Source of the DNA: Verrucomicrobiota bacterium
Lineage (GTDB): Bacteria; Verrucomicrobiota; Verrucomicrobiia; Verrucomicrobiales; Akkermansiaceae
Assembly: GCA_030835305.1 (NCBI GenBank)
Contig: JAURPJ010000092.1
Location: 36,455-100,454, forward strand
DNA: 64,000 bases
Direction: 5' to 3'
Shown: positions 1 to 22,626 of the stretch, piece by piece
How positions within the stretch are numbered: position 1 is the stretch's first letter
Layout of the letters: every line of letters begins with the position of its first letter
Notes under the pieces: generated by a model
What the model was told of the DNA's origin: nothing
Database searches by the model: none
Seen by the model: the letters and a program-made list of their open reading frames with translations, nothing else
Program-made: the position numbers and the translations under genes

Positions 1-2
1 TT

Positions 3-497
3 GAATTGGACAAGCAAATGAGGGCTCTCGTCGCTGGAAACCCCGTAACACCAAGTGTTTACCCCCACCAAATCGCCCATAACGTCATTCCTCATGTTGA
101 TGTTTTTCAGAAGACGGGCTACACTAAGGAGGAACAGAAGATGCTTCATGAAGGCCGGAAAATCCTTGGCCTCCCCGAACTCAAGGTGACCTGCACGTGC
201 GTCCGCGTCCCCGTGATGCGCTCGCATTCCATCTCAATGACTGCCATTTTCGGACAAGACCCGTCCGTGGAGGAGGCCAGAAAGGCCTATGAAGGAAAGC
301 CCGGCATTCGCCTGGTTGACGATCCTCAAAACGTCCTCTACCCCGTCCCACTTGGGACAACGGGGAAAGATGACTGCGAAGTCGGACGGATTAGAAAGGA
401 TCAAGTAATCCCTCATGCCCTCGCGCTCTGGGTCGTCGGCGACCAAGTCAAAAAAGGAGCAGCCCTTAATGCTGTGCAAATTGCCGAATTGTTATAA
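3..497 (+). CDS. asd: aspartate-semialdehyde dehydrogenase, C-terminal part (partial at window edge)
   Basis: This is the C-terminal part of the enzyme that reduces L-aspartyl-4-phosphate to the semialdehyde, the branch step toward lysine, threonine and methionine. The frame is already open at the left edge, so the N-terminal NADP-binding half, including the catalytic cysteine, is outside the window. What remains is the substrate-binding and dimerisation half: the CTCVRVPVMRSHS segment near residues 61-73 and the late block PVPLGTTGKDDCEVGRIR near residues 113-130, both typical of the family. The protein ends with the usual helical tail containing VVGDQVKKGAALNA. The TTG at base 6 is only an internal leucine codon, not a start. 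The next gene begins 124 bp downstream with no obvious terminator between them. Confidence 0.93.
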   Translation, partial: ELDKQMRALVAGNPVTPSVYPHQIAHNVIPHVDVFQKTGYTKEEQKMLHEGRKILGLPELKVTCTCVRVPVMRSHSISMTAIFGQDPSVEEARKAYEGKPGIRLVDDPQNVLYPVPLGTTGKDDCEVGRIRKDQVIPHALALWVVGDQVKKGAALNAVQIAELL

Positions 498-621
498 GTT
501 CCCTCTAGAATTCGGCACTAAGAATGCTGCTAGTGAAATCGTTGTGACCAAGGGCGGTTTCGTTTTCAAAAGCTGATTACTGCTCACCAAACGACTTTTA
601 AACCAATTTAAGAAGCGCATC

Positions 622-3267
622 ATGGACGACAACGAATCAAATCCCACCGAATTTGTTGCTCCAACGCTCGAAGAGCTCAAGCCCCTCTTTCCTGCCTATG
701 AACTGGAGGCTTTTATTGCACAGGGAGGAATGGGGGCCGTTTATAAGGCACGCCAAAAGTCTTTAGATCGGTCGGTTGCTATTAAAATCCTTCCGCGTGA
801 GTTCGGTGACGACCCCCACTTCAGAGCATCATTTGAAGCAGAGGCCAAAGCTATGGCACGGCTGAATCACCCAAATCTCATCTCCGTTTACGACTTCGGT
901 GATATTGACGGAATGCTCTTCATCGTGATGGAGTTTGTCCACGGGAAGGCTCTCTACTACTCCTCTCACAATAGAGCAATCGATGCTGCTGTTGCGCTTG
1001 AAATGGTCTCCACCATTTCCCGCGGGCTTGCCCACGCCCACCAAGGTGGAATCATTCACCGTGACATTAAGCCCGCCAACATCCTTCTCGATGCCGACGC
1101 AAAGCCCAAAATTGGCGATTTTGGACTCGCCCACCCCGTGGGAAGAGGAGAAGGCGAGGGCCTCGTATTCGGCACACCGGGCTACACCGCTCCCGAAATT
1201 TTTCAGAATGGAGTAGAGGTTGACCAGCGCTCTGATATATTCTCCGTCGGAGCATTACTTTACGAACTTCTCTGTGGACGCCATCCCGAAGCTAATAGCA
1301 GCAGCATGACAACCGGGATAGATCCTCGGATTGATAATATTCTAAAAAAAGCGACCAACGCTAATCCTAACCTCCGTTATTCGGATGTTGGCGACTTCGC
1401 AGACGACCTTGACGACCTCATTCCAAAGCTTGGGGGACCTCAATTCGCAACGGCTCCAGTCACTCCCCCCATCCTGAAGCCTGGCGGCAACATTGCTCTT
1501 AGTAGCAGCCAAGAAAAATCCGGAATCGCCTCTTTTATCTTTATTCTTTTTCTCCTCTTAGGAGGTGGAGCGGTTGCATTCTATGTTTTTGGAAATGGGG
1601 ACTCCCCCCCCAAGCCCAGCATCCCTGAAAAAAAGGCCGAGGTAAAGGAAGAGCCTAAGCCAAAAGATGACCCAGAAAAGAAGCCAATCGAAAAAGTTGG
1701 GAAAATGGTTGATTACGAAGAGCCAACCAAGCCCAAACCCGAAGTGGTCGTTCCTCCGAAAGCTGCAGAAACACCCCTAGAGTCCTTAAACCGGCTGTCT
1801 CAGGTCCTTTTCGACGGTTTGCGAGATGAATTTCCAATCGGCACCATCAAGCGCGAGAAATCAGCCTACTTCCTCCTTCAACAAAACATGACTTGGGACG
1901 AGGCAAACAACTTTGCTAACCGCCATGGAGCTCATCTCACCCTCCTCCCGACCTCTGCCGATCTTGTTTGGTTTCACAAAAATTTTCAAAGCGCCAGCCC
2001 CGTGTGGACGGGAGCCTCTGATTCAGGCTTCGAGGGGAAATGGTTCTGGAGCGACGGCTCTGCTGTTGATGAAAAAGTTTGGGTAGAAAACTCTCCCGAC
2101 AACCGGATCAGCGACAATCCGAACGGTGAAAATTTTGGAGCAATCTCTCCCGACACTCCGCAGTTGGAGGATCACCATCGTCTCCAAAAATTCCCTGCCC
2201 TTCTGGAATGGAAACTCGACGGGAGTAATCCGGCATCGCTCGGTGCCCAACTTGCTCGCACCGGAGAAGCTCTCAATAATAAGCGCACCCCGATCTTTCC
2301 CCCAGGCACCTATAACGTGGGCGGATCGAGGTTCCTTCTCGTGAAAAAAAACGTCACCTGGGACGAAGCATCACTGATCGCGTCCAATGCCGGCGGACAC
2401 CTTGCAGTCCCGTCCAACGAAAAGGAGGCGTCTTTTATGGCGCTGAGCCTTAAGTCCTCCCTCGACGATTCTGGAAGTTGTTGGATCGGGGGGAAACGCG
2501 ACGAAAGCCTTCCTGAAATTTGGAAGTTCGTAACCGGTGAAGCCTTCACATTCATCACCTGGCTTGAGGACCAACCCGATAACTCTGGGGAAGACGAAAA
2601 CTACCTCGTCATTAAGAAAGAAGGAACTTATTTGGGTGCTAACGATGAAGACAAGAACGGAACCAACACCAACCATTTTCTCATTGAATGGTCAGTTCCA
2701 GCACTTCGCAACATGCCCAGGACGTCTGAAAGCGGAACCAGAGAAAATGACCTTCTCGCCGCGCTAGAAAAAATCCGTGACAAAATTAGATACCGGCACG
2801 CTCGCGCCTATAACAAGTTTCGCAAGCAATACGACAGAGTCGTCGAGGATTTCCTGAAAGACACAATCGACACAATCAAATCTTTTCCATTCTTGAGCGA
2901 AACGATCAAGGACGACTTAATCGAGCAATACGAAGGGTATCTAGAAAGAAATGAGCTTCCAGATAGCATACCCGAAGCATCCCCCGGGCGCCTCAAACGA
3001 AAGCTCAAGGAAGCCAAGGAGGAAACCAAAGCTCTCAAGGAAGGATACGAGGACCAATTTGATGAGGCCATGCAGGATTATTTGGACCTCCTCACCAAGA
3101 CTGCCAACTCCGTCCTAAAAAAGGGAGAAGTTGCTAAAGGAAAAATTTTCATCCTCGAAAACAAAGTCACGACTGACAACGAGGACCGCTTTGAGAAGAT
3201 CATGGACAATAAGAAGGTCCCCCTGCCGGAGAAACCCGCCGGGGAAGAAGGGAACAAGGACCAATAA
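622..3267 (+). CDS. membrane Ser/Thr protein kinase with two C-type-lectin-like extracytoplasmic domains
   Basis: An 881-residue Hanks-type kinase. The glycine loop AQGGMGAVY is at about residues 33-41, the ATP lysine in AIK at 55, the catalytic loop HRDIKPAN near 146 and DFG near 166, so the kinase looks active. A single hydrophobic segment (FIFILFLLLGGGAVAFYVF) near 303-323 follows, then a Lys/Pro/Glu-rich linker. Outside the membrane are two repeats of about 120 residues (roughly 410-532 and 565-692), each opening with a TWDEA motif and carrying WSDG or WKF-type cores and an LIEW/LLEW end, as in C-type-lectin-like folds, but without the usual disulfide cysteines. The last 170 residues are highly charged and helical, probably coiled coil. 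Inferred role: a surface sensor that signals to the cytoplasm; the ligand is unknown. No Shine-Dalgarno motif precedes the ATG. Confidence 0.9.
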   Translation: MDDNESNPTEFVAPTLEELKPLFPAYELEAFIAQGGMGAVYKARQKSLDRSVAIKILPREFGDDPHFRASFEAEAKAMARLNHPNLISVYDFGDIDGMLFIVMEFVHGKALYYSSHNRAIDAAVALEMVSTISRGLAHAHQGGIIHRDIKPANILLDADAKPKIGDFGLAHPVGRGEGEGLVFGTPGYTAPEIFQNGVEVDQRSDIFSVGALLYELLCGRHPEANSSSMTTGIDPRIDNILKKATNANPNLRYSDVGDFADDLDDLIPKLGGPQFATAPVTPPILKPGGNIALSSSQEKSGIASFIFILFLLLGGGAVAFYVFGNGDSPPKPSIPEKKAEVKEEPKPKDDPEKKPIEKVGKMVDYEEPTKPKPEVVVPPKAAETPLESLNRLSQVLFDGLRDEFPIGTIKREKSAYFLLQQNMTWDEANNFANRHGAHLTLLPTSADLVWFHKNFQSASPVWTGASDSGFEGKWFWSDGSAVDEKVWVENSPDNRISDNPNGENFGAISPDTPQLEDHHRLQKFPALLEWKLDGSNPASLGAQLARTGEALNNKRTPIFPPGTYNVGGSRFLLVKKNVTWDEASLIASNAGGHLAVPSNEKEASFMALSLKSSLDDSGSCWIGGKRDESLPEIWKFVTGEAFTFITWLEDQPDNSGEDENYLVIKKEGTYLGANDEDKNGTNTNHFLIEWSVPALRNMPRTSESGTRENDLLAALEKIRDKIRYRHARAYNKFRKQYDRVVEDFLKDTIDTIKSFPFLSETIKDDLIEQYEGYLERNELPDSIPEASPGRLKRKLKEAKEETKALKEGYEDQFDEAMQDYLDLLTKTANSVLKKGEVAKGKIFILENKVTTDNEDRFEKIMDNKKVPLPEKPAGEEGNKDQ

Positions 3268-3282
3268 ATCTCTTCCCCCTGC

Positions 3283-8792
<5,510 letters not shown>

Positions 8793-8796
<4 letters not shown>

Positions 8797-9665
8797 TCGA
8801 CGACCTCGTAGGCATCCTTGTCATTGAAATTGATTACGACACGGTCCTTCTCTTCCTGCTTTTTATAACCGAGCTTCCCTTTCAACTTAATCGTTTTCCC
8901 GATCAACTCTTTAAGCGACTCTTCGGTGACCTCAAACTCCTTAAGCTTCTTGATGTCGCCACTGCCAAAGAACTCGTGACTCTCTCCTTCGAAGATGAGA
9001 TAGAGATTTTTCTTATCACCGGAAACCCTGACGCTTTTCACCTTCCCTTTGAAGGTCGCCCGAGTATTTCTGAGAGAAATCAACTGCTCAGCATCTGCAA
9101 TGGTATAGACATCTTTCTTCGGAAGCAGATCCACCGGATTAATCGTTGTGATCTCAAAGATCCCCTCGACTTGGATTTTCACCTCCGAGACCATCCAGCC
9201 GATAACCTCGATAATCTGGCCTGGCAAATGGGCAGCGGATCCTCTCACAAGCTGGCCGGTCACTCCGGCCGGCTCTTCGAATTCTATAACGCCGTCTTCA
9301 CCGCCGGTTCTTACCTTGCCCTGAAGCCGAACCCACTTCCCCACGTTATCGGCAAAGTCACTCCGATTTTTGGAGGAAAGCTCCGCCATATCCGTCTCAC
9401 GGTCAGGTCGCTCGGTGGTTTCCACTTTCTTGCGGGGCTTGGGTCTGGGCTTTGGCTTGGGCGGCTCTTCCTGCTTCTTTTCAACAACCTCCCCTTCATC
9501 ATTGCCGCCCATCGTCGAGGCCAGGAAAAGCCCCCCACCGATCAAAAGCACCAGAATTCCAATAATAATAAGAGGCTTTTTATTTCCGCCCGGAGTTGGG
9601 ACCAATGACTGAACAGGAATCTGTTGCGATGGATTGGAAGGCGGGGATTGCTGATCATTATTCAT
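8793..9665 (-). CDS. membrane-anchored protein with tandem OB-like modules, function unknown
   Basis: A 290-residue protein not matched to a named family. The N-terminus is a Gln/Pro/Ser-rich cytoplasmic tail, followed by one membrane span (about residues 31-51, IIIGILVLLIGGGLFLAS) and a Lys/Pro/Arg-rich linker (about 60-80). The rest contains three short motifs of the same style: VGKWVRLQGKV near 108, RATFKGKVKSVRV near 204 and IGKTIKLKGKL near 260. This spacing and the alternating beta pattern suggest two or three OB-fold modules, as in bacterial proteins that bind nucleic acid or oligosaccharide; this is inference only. The gene converges on uvrA with a 4-bp overlap, so the two mRNAs are antisense at their ends, but that does not show a shared function. 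It is divergent from the first sulfatase. Confidence 0.8.
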
Positions 9666-9690
9666 GGATTTGGTTTAAGGGCCCTTGGAC

Positions 9691-9711
9691 TAAAACGCCA
9701 GTATCGTTTTA
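9691..9711. repeat. short perfect inverted repeat in a divergent promoter region
   Basis: TAAAACG and CGTTTTA flank a 7-base spacer between the divergently transcribed OB-like gene and the first sulfatase. It is placed where an operator for a dimeric regulator would be expected, but there is no known match and it may be chance. Confidence 0.3.
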
Positions 9712-9772
9712 GGTCTCTTCCGAACTCGTTCCGAATTGCATTTCGTCAGCGGCCATCAATGATCCCGTAACC

Positions 9773-11227
9773 ATGTTTCGCCTTCTTCCAATTCTCGTAT
9801 GCGCAGCGCTGGGTTCTGAAAAACCCAACCTCATCGTCATTCTGGCCGACGACCATCGTTACGACTTTCTCTCGTGCCACCCGGATGCCCCCGACTTCCT
9901 CGAAACACCCAATCTGGATCGCATGGCCCGGAATGGTGCCCACTTGAGAAATGCCTTCGTCACAACCTCGCTCTGCTCGCCCAGTCGCGCCTCCATTCTC
10001 ACCGGTCAATACATGCACCACCATCGCGTTGTGGACAATCAACGCGCTGTTCCCAAAGACACCCGCTTCTATCCGGAATACCTCCAAACAGCAGGCTATC
10101 GCACTGCCATGATCGGGAAATGGCACATGGGCCACGACAATGACGAACCCCGCAAAGGATTCCATCACTGGGTTTCGTTTCAGGGTCAGGGCTCGTATTA
10201 CGATCAAACACTCAATATCAACGGAGAGCGTCACGAGCAGGAAGGTTACACCGCCGACCGACTCACCGATCAGGCGATCACATGGCTCAAGAGCGACCGA
10301 GGTGATAAAGATGCGCCCTTTATGCTGCACCTTGCCTTCAAGTCGGTCCACTACCCCTTCCAACCTGCCAAGCGCCACCACGGAAGATATCAGGGTGAAA
10401 AAATCGACTATCCCGAAACGATGGCGAACTCGGAGGAAAACTACGCCACCCAGTCCCGCTGGATCCGCGAGCGGCGTTATGGTATCCACGGCATTGATCA
10501 CATGGAAACCGGCGCTTTTGACAAGGATCCGGTACCTTCTTTTGATGAACTTTACTGGCGATTCTGCGAAACGGTTCACGGGCTTGATGAAAGCGTAGGC
10601 CGCGTCCTCGACTACCTCGACGAATCCGGCCTCTCAAAAAACACCATCGTCCTCTTCCTTGGCGACAACGGCTTTCACCTCGGAGAACACGGCTTCTACG
10701 ACAAGCGCGACGCGTTTGAACATTCCATCCGAGTCCCTCTTTTGGTCTACGCTCCCGGGCACGTTAAGGCAGGCACTCGGCTTGAGAAAATGATTCTCAA
10801 CATCGACCTCGCCCCAACCCTCCTCGAATTCGCCGGCGTCGAAAAACCTGTAAACACTCCGGCCTTTGATGGTCGTTCGTTCAAACATCTTCTCGACGGG
10901 AGCGGATCGGACAAGCCATGGCGCGACCATCTTCTTTACGAATATCACTGGGAATGGAACTTCCCCGCCACGCCCACGCTCTTCGCCATTCGAACCGATC
11001 ATTACAAGTATATCTACTATCACGGTCTATGGGATAAAAACGGACTCTACGATTTACAGACAGATCCTCACGAACGACACAACCTCATCGACGTTCCGGC
11101 TTTCGCTAAAAAGAAAGAAGCGCTCAAAAAACAACTCTTTACCGAGCTCGAGGCCTCAGGCGCCCTGGACATTCCCATCCGTCCGCCAAAAGGCGAACCA
11201 CTTCATGACCGTAAACTCCCTCGGTAA
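9773..11227 (+). CDS. secreted sulfatase (type I, formylglycine-dependent)
   Basis: A 484-residue sulfatase of the alkaline-phosphatase superfamily that hydrolyses sulfate esters. A short signal peptide (MFRLLPILVCAALG) predicts export. The metal-binding LADDH is near residues 24-28, and the activation motif CSPSR (C-x-P-x-R) begins at Cys68, which the formylglycine-generating enzyme converts to the catalytic aldehyde. GKWHMGHD near 117-124 and DNGFHLGEHG near 300 are further active-site blocks. The absence of a lipobox suggests a periplasmic protein. The substrate cannot be told from sequence; such enzymes in Verrucomicrobiota usually act on sulfated polysaccharides. It is the first of two same-strand sulfatase genes separated by 277 bp. 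No Shine-Dalgarno is seen upstream. The formylglycine-generating enzyme is not in this window. Confidence 0.95.
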   Translation: MFRLLPILVCAALGSEKPNLIVILADDHRYDFLSCHPDAPDFLETPNLDRMARNGAHLRNAFVTTSLCSPSRASILTGQYMHHHRVVDNQRAVPKDTRFYPEYLQTAGYRTAMIGKWHMGHDNDEPRKGFHHWVSFQGQGSYYDQTLNINGERHEQEGYTADRLTDQAITWLKSDRGDKDAPFMLHLAFKSVHYPFQPAKRHHGRYQGEKIDYPETMANSEENYATQSRWIRERRYGIHGIDHMETGAFDKDPVPSFDELYWRFCETVHGLDESVGRVLDYLDESGLSKNTIVLFLGDNGFHLGEHGFYDKRDAFEHSIRVPLLVYAPGHVKAGTRLEKMILNIDLAPTLLEFAGVEKPVNTPAFDGRSFKHLLDGSGSDKPWRDHLLYEYHWEWNFPATPTLFAIRTDHYKYIYYHGLWDKNGLYDLQTDPHERHNLIDVPAFAKKKEALKKQLFTELEASGALDIPIRPPKGEPLHDRKLPR

Positions 11228-11254
11228 AACTGAAATTACCAATTGGGAATACCG

Positions 11255-11449
11255 CTACTTTTTGAAAGTAGTTGATGAGGTGGGTTTGGATGCCGGAACC
11301 TCGAGGACCTTGCCTGCCAACTTAATATCACCGGAATACCTGTCCCACCGATCACCAGGTTTGTTCAGAACCTTGTTGGCGGGTAACTTCATCACAGCCG
11401 GGCGACAGTCGGGACACAAAAAAACACGGTTAAACTTCGCAATACCCAC
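11255..11449 (-). CDS. possible small CxxC protein or gene relic
   Basis: A 64-codon minus-strand frame between the two sulfatases starting at a GTG. It carries a CPDC motif near the N-terminus, with an extra in-frame Cys just upstream of the start (after a TAA at 11465-11467), as if a zinc ribbon had lost its beginning. The rest is basic and moderately hydrophobic. No ribosome-binding site, no recognised family, and the start is weak. It could be a relic or a chance frame. A small inverted repeat (CTACTTT/AAAGTAG, 11255-11271) overlaps its stop codon. Confidence 0.25.
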   Translation of the reverse strand: MGIAKFNRVFLCPDCRPAVMKLPANKVLNKPGDRWDRYSGDIKLAGKVLEVPASKPTSSTTFKK

Positions 11450-11504
11450 CCCTGAGCATTCTGGTTACGATCTCCCATTTGATCTAACTTTCTAAAATAC
11501 AACC

Positions 11505-13400
11505 ATGAATCTGAATCGTTTTTCAATCCTTCTTCTTTTTTTCACAGCCAGCGTCTCATCGGCCAGCAAACCAAACGTCATTTTTATTCTCGCCGATGAC
11601 TTGGGCTGGGCCGACACCACTCTATTTGGTCACACTAGGTTATATCAGACACCTAACATTGAGCGCCTGGCAAAGCGTGGAATGACTTTCACCCGCGCCT
11701 ATTCCGCGAGCCCTCTTTGTTCACCGACGCGCGCCAGTATTCTCACCGGACAAAACCCCGCCCGCATTGGCCTCACTGCTCCCAATTGCCACCTACCTCC
11801 CGTTCACCTGAAGGCCCGCCCCGGCAAAAATGCGACCCCTGGACAAAAATCCATTCAACCCAAATCTGCGACCCGCCTCCGCACCAACCTCCCAACTCTG
11901 GGAAAAACTCTTCAATCCGCGGGCTACAAAACCGCACACTTCGGAAAGTGGCACCTTGGCCCCGAACCTTTCTCGCCCCTCGAACAGGGATTCGAAATCG
12001 ATATCCCACACTGGCATGGCCCCGGACCGAAAGGTTCATTCGTGGCGCCTTGGAGCTACCCGGATTTCGACCCAAATCATCCCAAAGAACACATCGAAGA
12101 CCGTATGGCCGAAGAAGCCGTAGCTTTTATGGAGAATAACAAAGAATCCTCCTTCTTTCTCAACTACTGGATGTTCAGCGTTCATGCTCCCTTTAACGCC
12201 AAGGAAGCACTCATTGAAAAATACCGCTCTCTCATCGACCCACAAGATCCGCAGCACAGTCCAACCTACGCAGCCATGGTGGAATCCATGGACGACGCCG
12301 TGGGCACCCTTCTCGACACCCTCGACCGTCTCAAGATCGCCGACAACACCATCATCTTCTTCTTCTCCGACAACGGAGGCAACATGTATGATGTGGTCGA
12401 TGACACTTCGCCCACCAGCAACGCCCCATTGAGAGGTGGCAAAGCCTCCCAATTCGAAGGAGGCATCCGCGTCCCCCTGATCGTGGCCTGGCCCGGGGAA
12501 ATTAAACCCGCAAGCCGGAGTGACGCCTTGGTTCAATCCACCGACTTCTATCCTACAATCCTCAGTATCCTCCAACAAGCTCCAGGCGAAGGTCAGATCT
12601 TCGACGGAGTGGACTTTCTCCCTGCCCTCAAAGGAGCCGAATTTTCCCGCCCCCCCATCTTCACCTACTTCCCCCACAACCCGCCAGTTCCCGATTGGAT
12701 TCCGCCCTCAATTTCCATTCATCATAAAAACTGGAAGCTCATTCGCGAGTTCCATCAAGGTGAGAACGGCGCACATCGGCACCGCCTATTCGACCTTTCG
12801 AAAGACATCGGCGAAACGAAAAACCTCGCCCCCCAGAAACCCCAACTTGTCAAATCACTCGACGCCAAAATCGAGGCCTTTCTGAGAGAGACCAAAGCAG
12901 TCGTCCCGCTTCCCAATCCCAAGTTTGATCCAGCCAAATACCAGCCCGAACTCGAAGGGAAAAACCGCGTTGGCCGAAGCAAGAAGAAGCCTGTGAAAAA
13001 ACCAGCCAAAGACGATGCTTTCGATCCCAAACTCCAAGGCTGGAAAGCAAGAAACGCAAAATACATCGTCAAAGAGGGCGTCGTAACCCTTACCGGCACC
13101 GCGCCCAATCCCTTCCTTGGCATCGGAGCGAAGCAATTTAAACAAGAGACATCGATAATTCTGCGCGTCAAATCACCAGCAGGAGGCCCGGCGAAAATCA
13201 CTTGGGGAAACGGGTCGCCAAAGATCAGCACCATCCCCTTTCCTCTCAAAAAAGGAGATTGGACCGAACTCACTCTCACCATCCAACCTGAAACCGACCT
13301 CGGAATCCTCCGCATCCACCTCCCCGCCAACAAAGCCCCCGTTCAAGTAGATCGCCTCGAACTCCGCTCCGGTAGGACCAAGGTCATTAGTAGATTCTGA
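11505..13400 (+). CDS. secreted sulfatase with extra C-terminal beta-rich domain
   Basis: A 631-residue sulfatase. The signal peptide covers about residues 1-20 (hydrophobic run [13 protein letters not shown]). The core begins with [12 protein letters not shown]; the C-x-P-x-R maturation motif CSPTR starts at Cys72; GKWHLG and the DNGG metal site follow. The N-terminal enzyme domain ends near residue 475. After a basic linker rich in Lys and Pro (about 480-505) there is an additional 120-residue beta-rich domain (about 505-631), absent from the neighbouring 484-residue enzyme, which resembles small carbohydrate-binding or beta-sandwich modules found at the ends of verrucomicrobial sulfatases. 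The two sulfatases share general motifs but are not close copies, so they probably act on different sulfate esters. The A/C-rich leader lacks a Shine-Dalgarno. Confidence 0.94.
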   Translation: MNLNRFSILLLFFTASVSSASKPNVIFILADDLGWADTTLFGHTRLYQTPNIERLAKRGMTFTRAYSASPLCSPTRASILTGQNPARIGLTAPNCHLPPVHLKARPGKNATPGQKSIQPKSATRLRTNLPTLGKTLQSAGYKTAHFGKWHLGPEPFSPLEQGFEIDIPHWHGPGPKGSFVAPWSYPDFDPNHPKEHIEDRMAEEAVAFMENNKESSFFLNYWMFSVHAPFNAKEALIEKYRSLIDPQDPQHSPTYAAMVESMDDAVGTLLDTLDRLKIADNTIIFFFSDNGGNMYDVVDDTSPTSNAPLRGGKASQFEGGIRVPLIVAWPGEIKPASRSDALVQSTDFYPTILSILQQAPGEGQIFDGVDFLPALKGAEFSRPPIFTYFPHNPPVPDWIPPSISIHHKNWKLIREFHQGENGAHRHRLFDLSKDIGETKNLAPQKPQLVKSLDAKIEAFLRETKAVVPLPNPKFDPAKYQPELEGKNRVGRSKKKPVKKPAKDDAFDPKLQGWKARNAKYIVKEGVVTLTGTAPNPFLGIGAKQFKQETSIILRVKSPAGGPAKITWGNGSPKISTIPFPLKKGDWTELTLTIQPETDLGILRIHLPANKAPVQVDRLELRSGRTKVISRF

Positions 13401-13503
13401 GACAAAATTGCGGCCGCCATTTTTTCTGCGCGCGCCAGACGCTATATTTCCAACGATCTCTCTTCCTCGGAGAAACAATCACCCACCCTTCTCTGATTTC
13501 ACC

Positions 13504-13726
13504 GTGAATCACGACTTGGTTTTTGATTTTGAATCGGAGAGAAATTTCACCGAAATTGTTACTCGCTTAAGGAGGTCAACCGCCTTCAAGGGCCCTTTTG
13601 ACTGGCGCGAAACTCCCATATTTTCCCGATGGAGTCTTCACACAAAAAGGTCCACTCCCCCAGCTGTACATCATCCTTCCCATCCTTTGTGACATACACG
13701 GAGAGAAACTACTCCTCATCTGGTGA
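13504..13726 (+). pseudogene. probable frameshifted small gene relic
   Basis: Starting at a GTG at 13504 the frame reads VNHDLVFDFESERN... up to DWRETPI around 13619. It then loses sense, while the adjacent frame continues convincingly as FPDGVFTQKGPLPQLYIILP and further to a TGA at 13724. Removing one T from the TTTT run at 13621-13624 joins the two into one frame of about 73 codons with ordinary amino-acid composition. No family was recognised. It is either a decayed gene or a sequencing error in a homopolymer; no Shine-Dalgarno is present, which is normal here. Confidence 0.35.
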
Positions 13727-14012
13727 CGTCAAATTGTAGCACGACCAGACCTTCGGACCCGAGAACTAATAATTATCGTGGTCGCAGGTTGAATCGTCCC
13801 TCGAAAGAGCCATGAGCCGTCGGATTTTTTTCTGAAACTCCTTCCAACCAATAGCGCTGTATCCAGCACAGCTCTCCCAATCCACTTTAAAGCCCTAGTT
13901 TTTTCCAAAACGAGGGAACGTACGCTAAAATCGTCACACAATATATTCACCGAACGTAAGCCGTCTAAAGAGAAGAGGCTGTAGTTATGAACTTCTTCGA
14001 TTCCTATTTTGC

Positions 14013-14213
14013 TCAGCTCAAAACGGTTTTAAAAAATGACTTAACGAGGTGGCCCACTCTTTCCGATTCACTAATCATCTTCACGAGATCATCTGTTTTC
14101 TCAGCAGATAGAAATGAGCGGGCTACGAGTTTGGCATCCTCTATTTCCGAGTCGACCTTCTTAATCTGCCCGGCAATCTCGATTGGGTCCTGCCTAACCC
14201 CGATATGAAAAAT
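14013..14213 (-). pseudogene. possible start-less coding remnant downstream of rpoC
   Basis: A minus-strand frame of about 67 codons ending at TGA 14013. It reads like a helical protein (PIEIAGQIKKVDSEIEDAKL, then SFLSAEKTDDLVKMISES), but has no ATG, GTG or TTG near its 5' end, which merges into the rpoC terminator. No family was recognised. It may be the tail of a gene truncated by rearrangement next to rpoC, or chance. Confidence 0.25.
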
Positions 14214-14222
14214 CGAAATAAT

Positions 14223-14256
14223 AAAGCCCCGACCAGCCTTAGCGAATCGGGGCTTT
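14223..14256 (-). terminator. rho-independent terminator of the rpoBC transcript
   Basis: A perfect 10-bp stem, AAAGCCCCGA with TCGGGGCTTT, and a 14-base loop, 26 bases after the rpoC stop. On the minus strand it is followed by a U-rich tail (ATTATTTCGATTTTT). On the plus strand the tail GAATTTTTTATTT would also allow termination, so it may work in both directions. Confidence 0.88.
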
Positions 14257-14282
14257 GAATTTTTTATTTGTTCAGTCGGAGC

Positions 14283-18458
<4,176 letters not shown>

Positions 18459-18497
18459 AATAAGTTGTAGGTAGTAGTTTGGGTTTTGTGTTGAGGT

Positions 18498-22367
<3,870 letters not shown>

Positions 22368-22504
22368 AATATTAGGATCCGGATGAGATTTTACGCCAAG
22401 CTCACGCGGCCAACTCGACCGTTTGAGACATGGCGTGATTTCTGGGTCTGGAATTGCAATTCCGTCTATGACTACGTATGATGGTGGGCACGAACGGAGG
22501 AAAA

Positions 22505-22534
22505 ATACTATCTACGAAAAATCCCAAATGTAAA
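22505..22534 (-). promoter_or_regulatory. candidate internal promoter ahead of rpoB
   Basis: On the minus strand TTTACA (22529-22534) is followed after 18 bases by TAGTAT (22505-22510), a fair sigma-70-like pair about 140 bp upstream of rpoB. It overlaps the small AT-rich hairpin described separately, so one of the two readings may be wrong. Confidence 0.3.
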
Positions 22535-22541
22535 ATTTGGG
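22513..22541 (-). terminator. candidate attenuator between rplL and rpoB
   Basis: On the minus strand CCCAAAT and ATTTGGG pair over a 5-base loop (22523-22541) and are followed directly by ATTTTTCG. A weak intrinsic terminator at this place would lower RNA polymerase synthesis relative to ribosomal proteins, as the rplL-rpoB attenuator does in Escherichia coli. Confidence 0.4.
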
Positions 22542-22578
22542 TCGGAACGTGGGCGATTTTACTTTTCCTCCGGCCGGG

Positions 22579-22609
22579 CCCAGCTTCGGCCAAATTAACC
22601 GAAGCCGGG
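22579..22609 (-). promoter_or_regulatory. GC-rich hairpin just after rplL
   Basis: CCCGGCTTCGG pairs with CCGAAGCTGGG (one G-U pair) across a 9-base loop, 18 bases after the rplL stop. There is no U-tract, so it is more likely an mRNA stabiliser, processing site or first half of the attenuator than a terminator by itself. Confidence 0.4.
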
Positions 22610-22626
22610 TGAAATCCGGGGAATTA

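Larger units (their letters stand above)
13401..14282. other. gene-poor stretch with probable gene relics
   Basis: An 880-bp interval between sulfatase 2 and the rpoC 3' end. No intact gene of convincing quality is present. Two coding-like frames without usable starts or with a frame break are listed separately (13504-13726 plus strand, 14013-14213 minus strand), and the rpoC terminator lies at 14223-14256. The middle part, 13730-14010, holds only short open frames on both strands with no recognisable motif. Confidence 0.6.

Noticed and set aside
13729..13950. Minus-strand frame of 73 codons in the gene-poor region
   Set aside because: Composition unlike neighbours, no motif, and other frames of the same stretch look equally likely.
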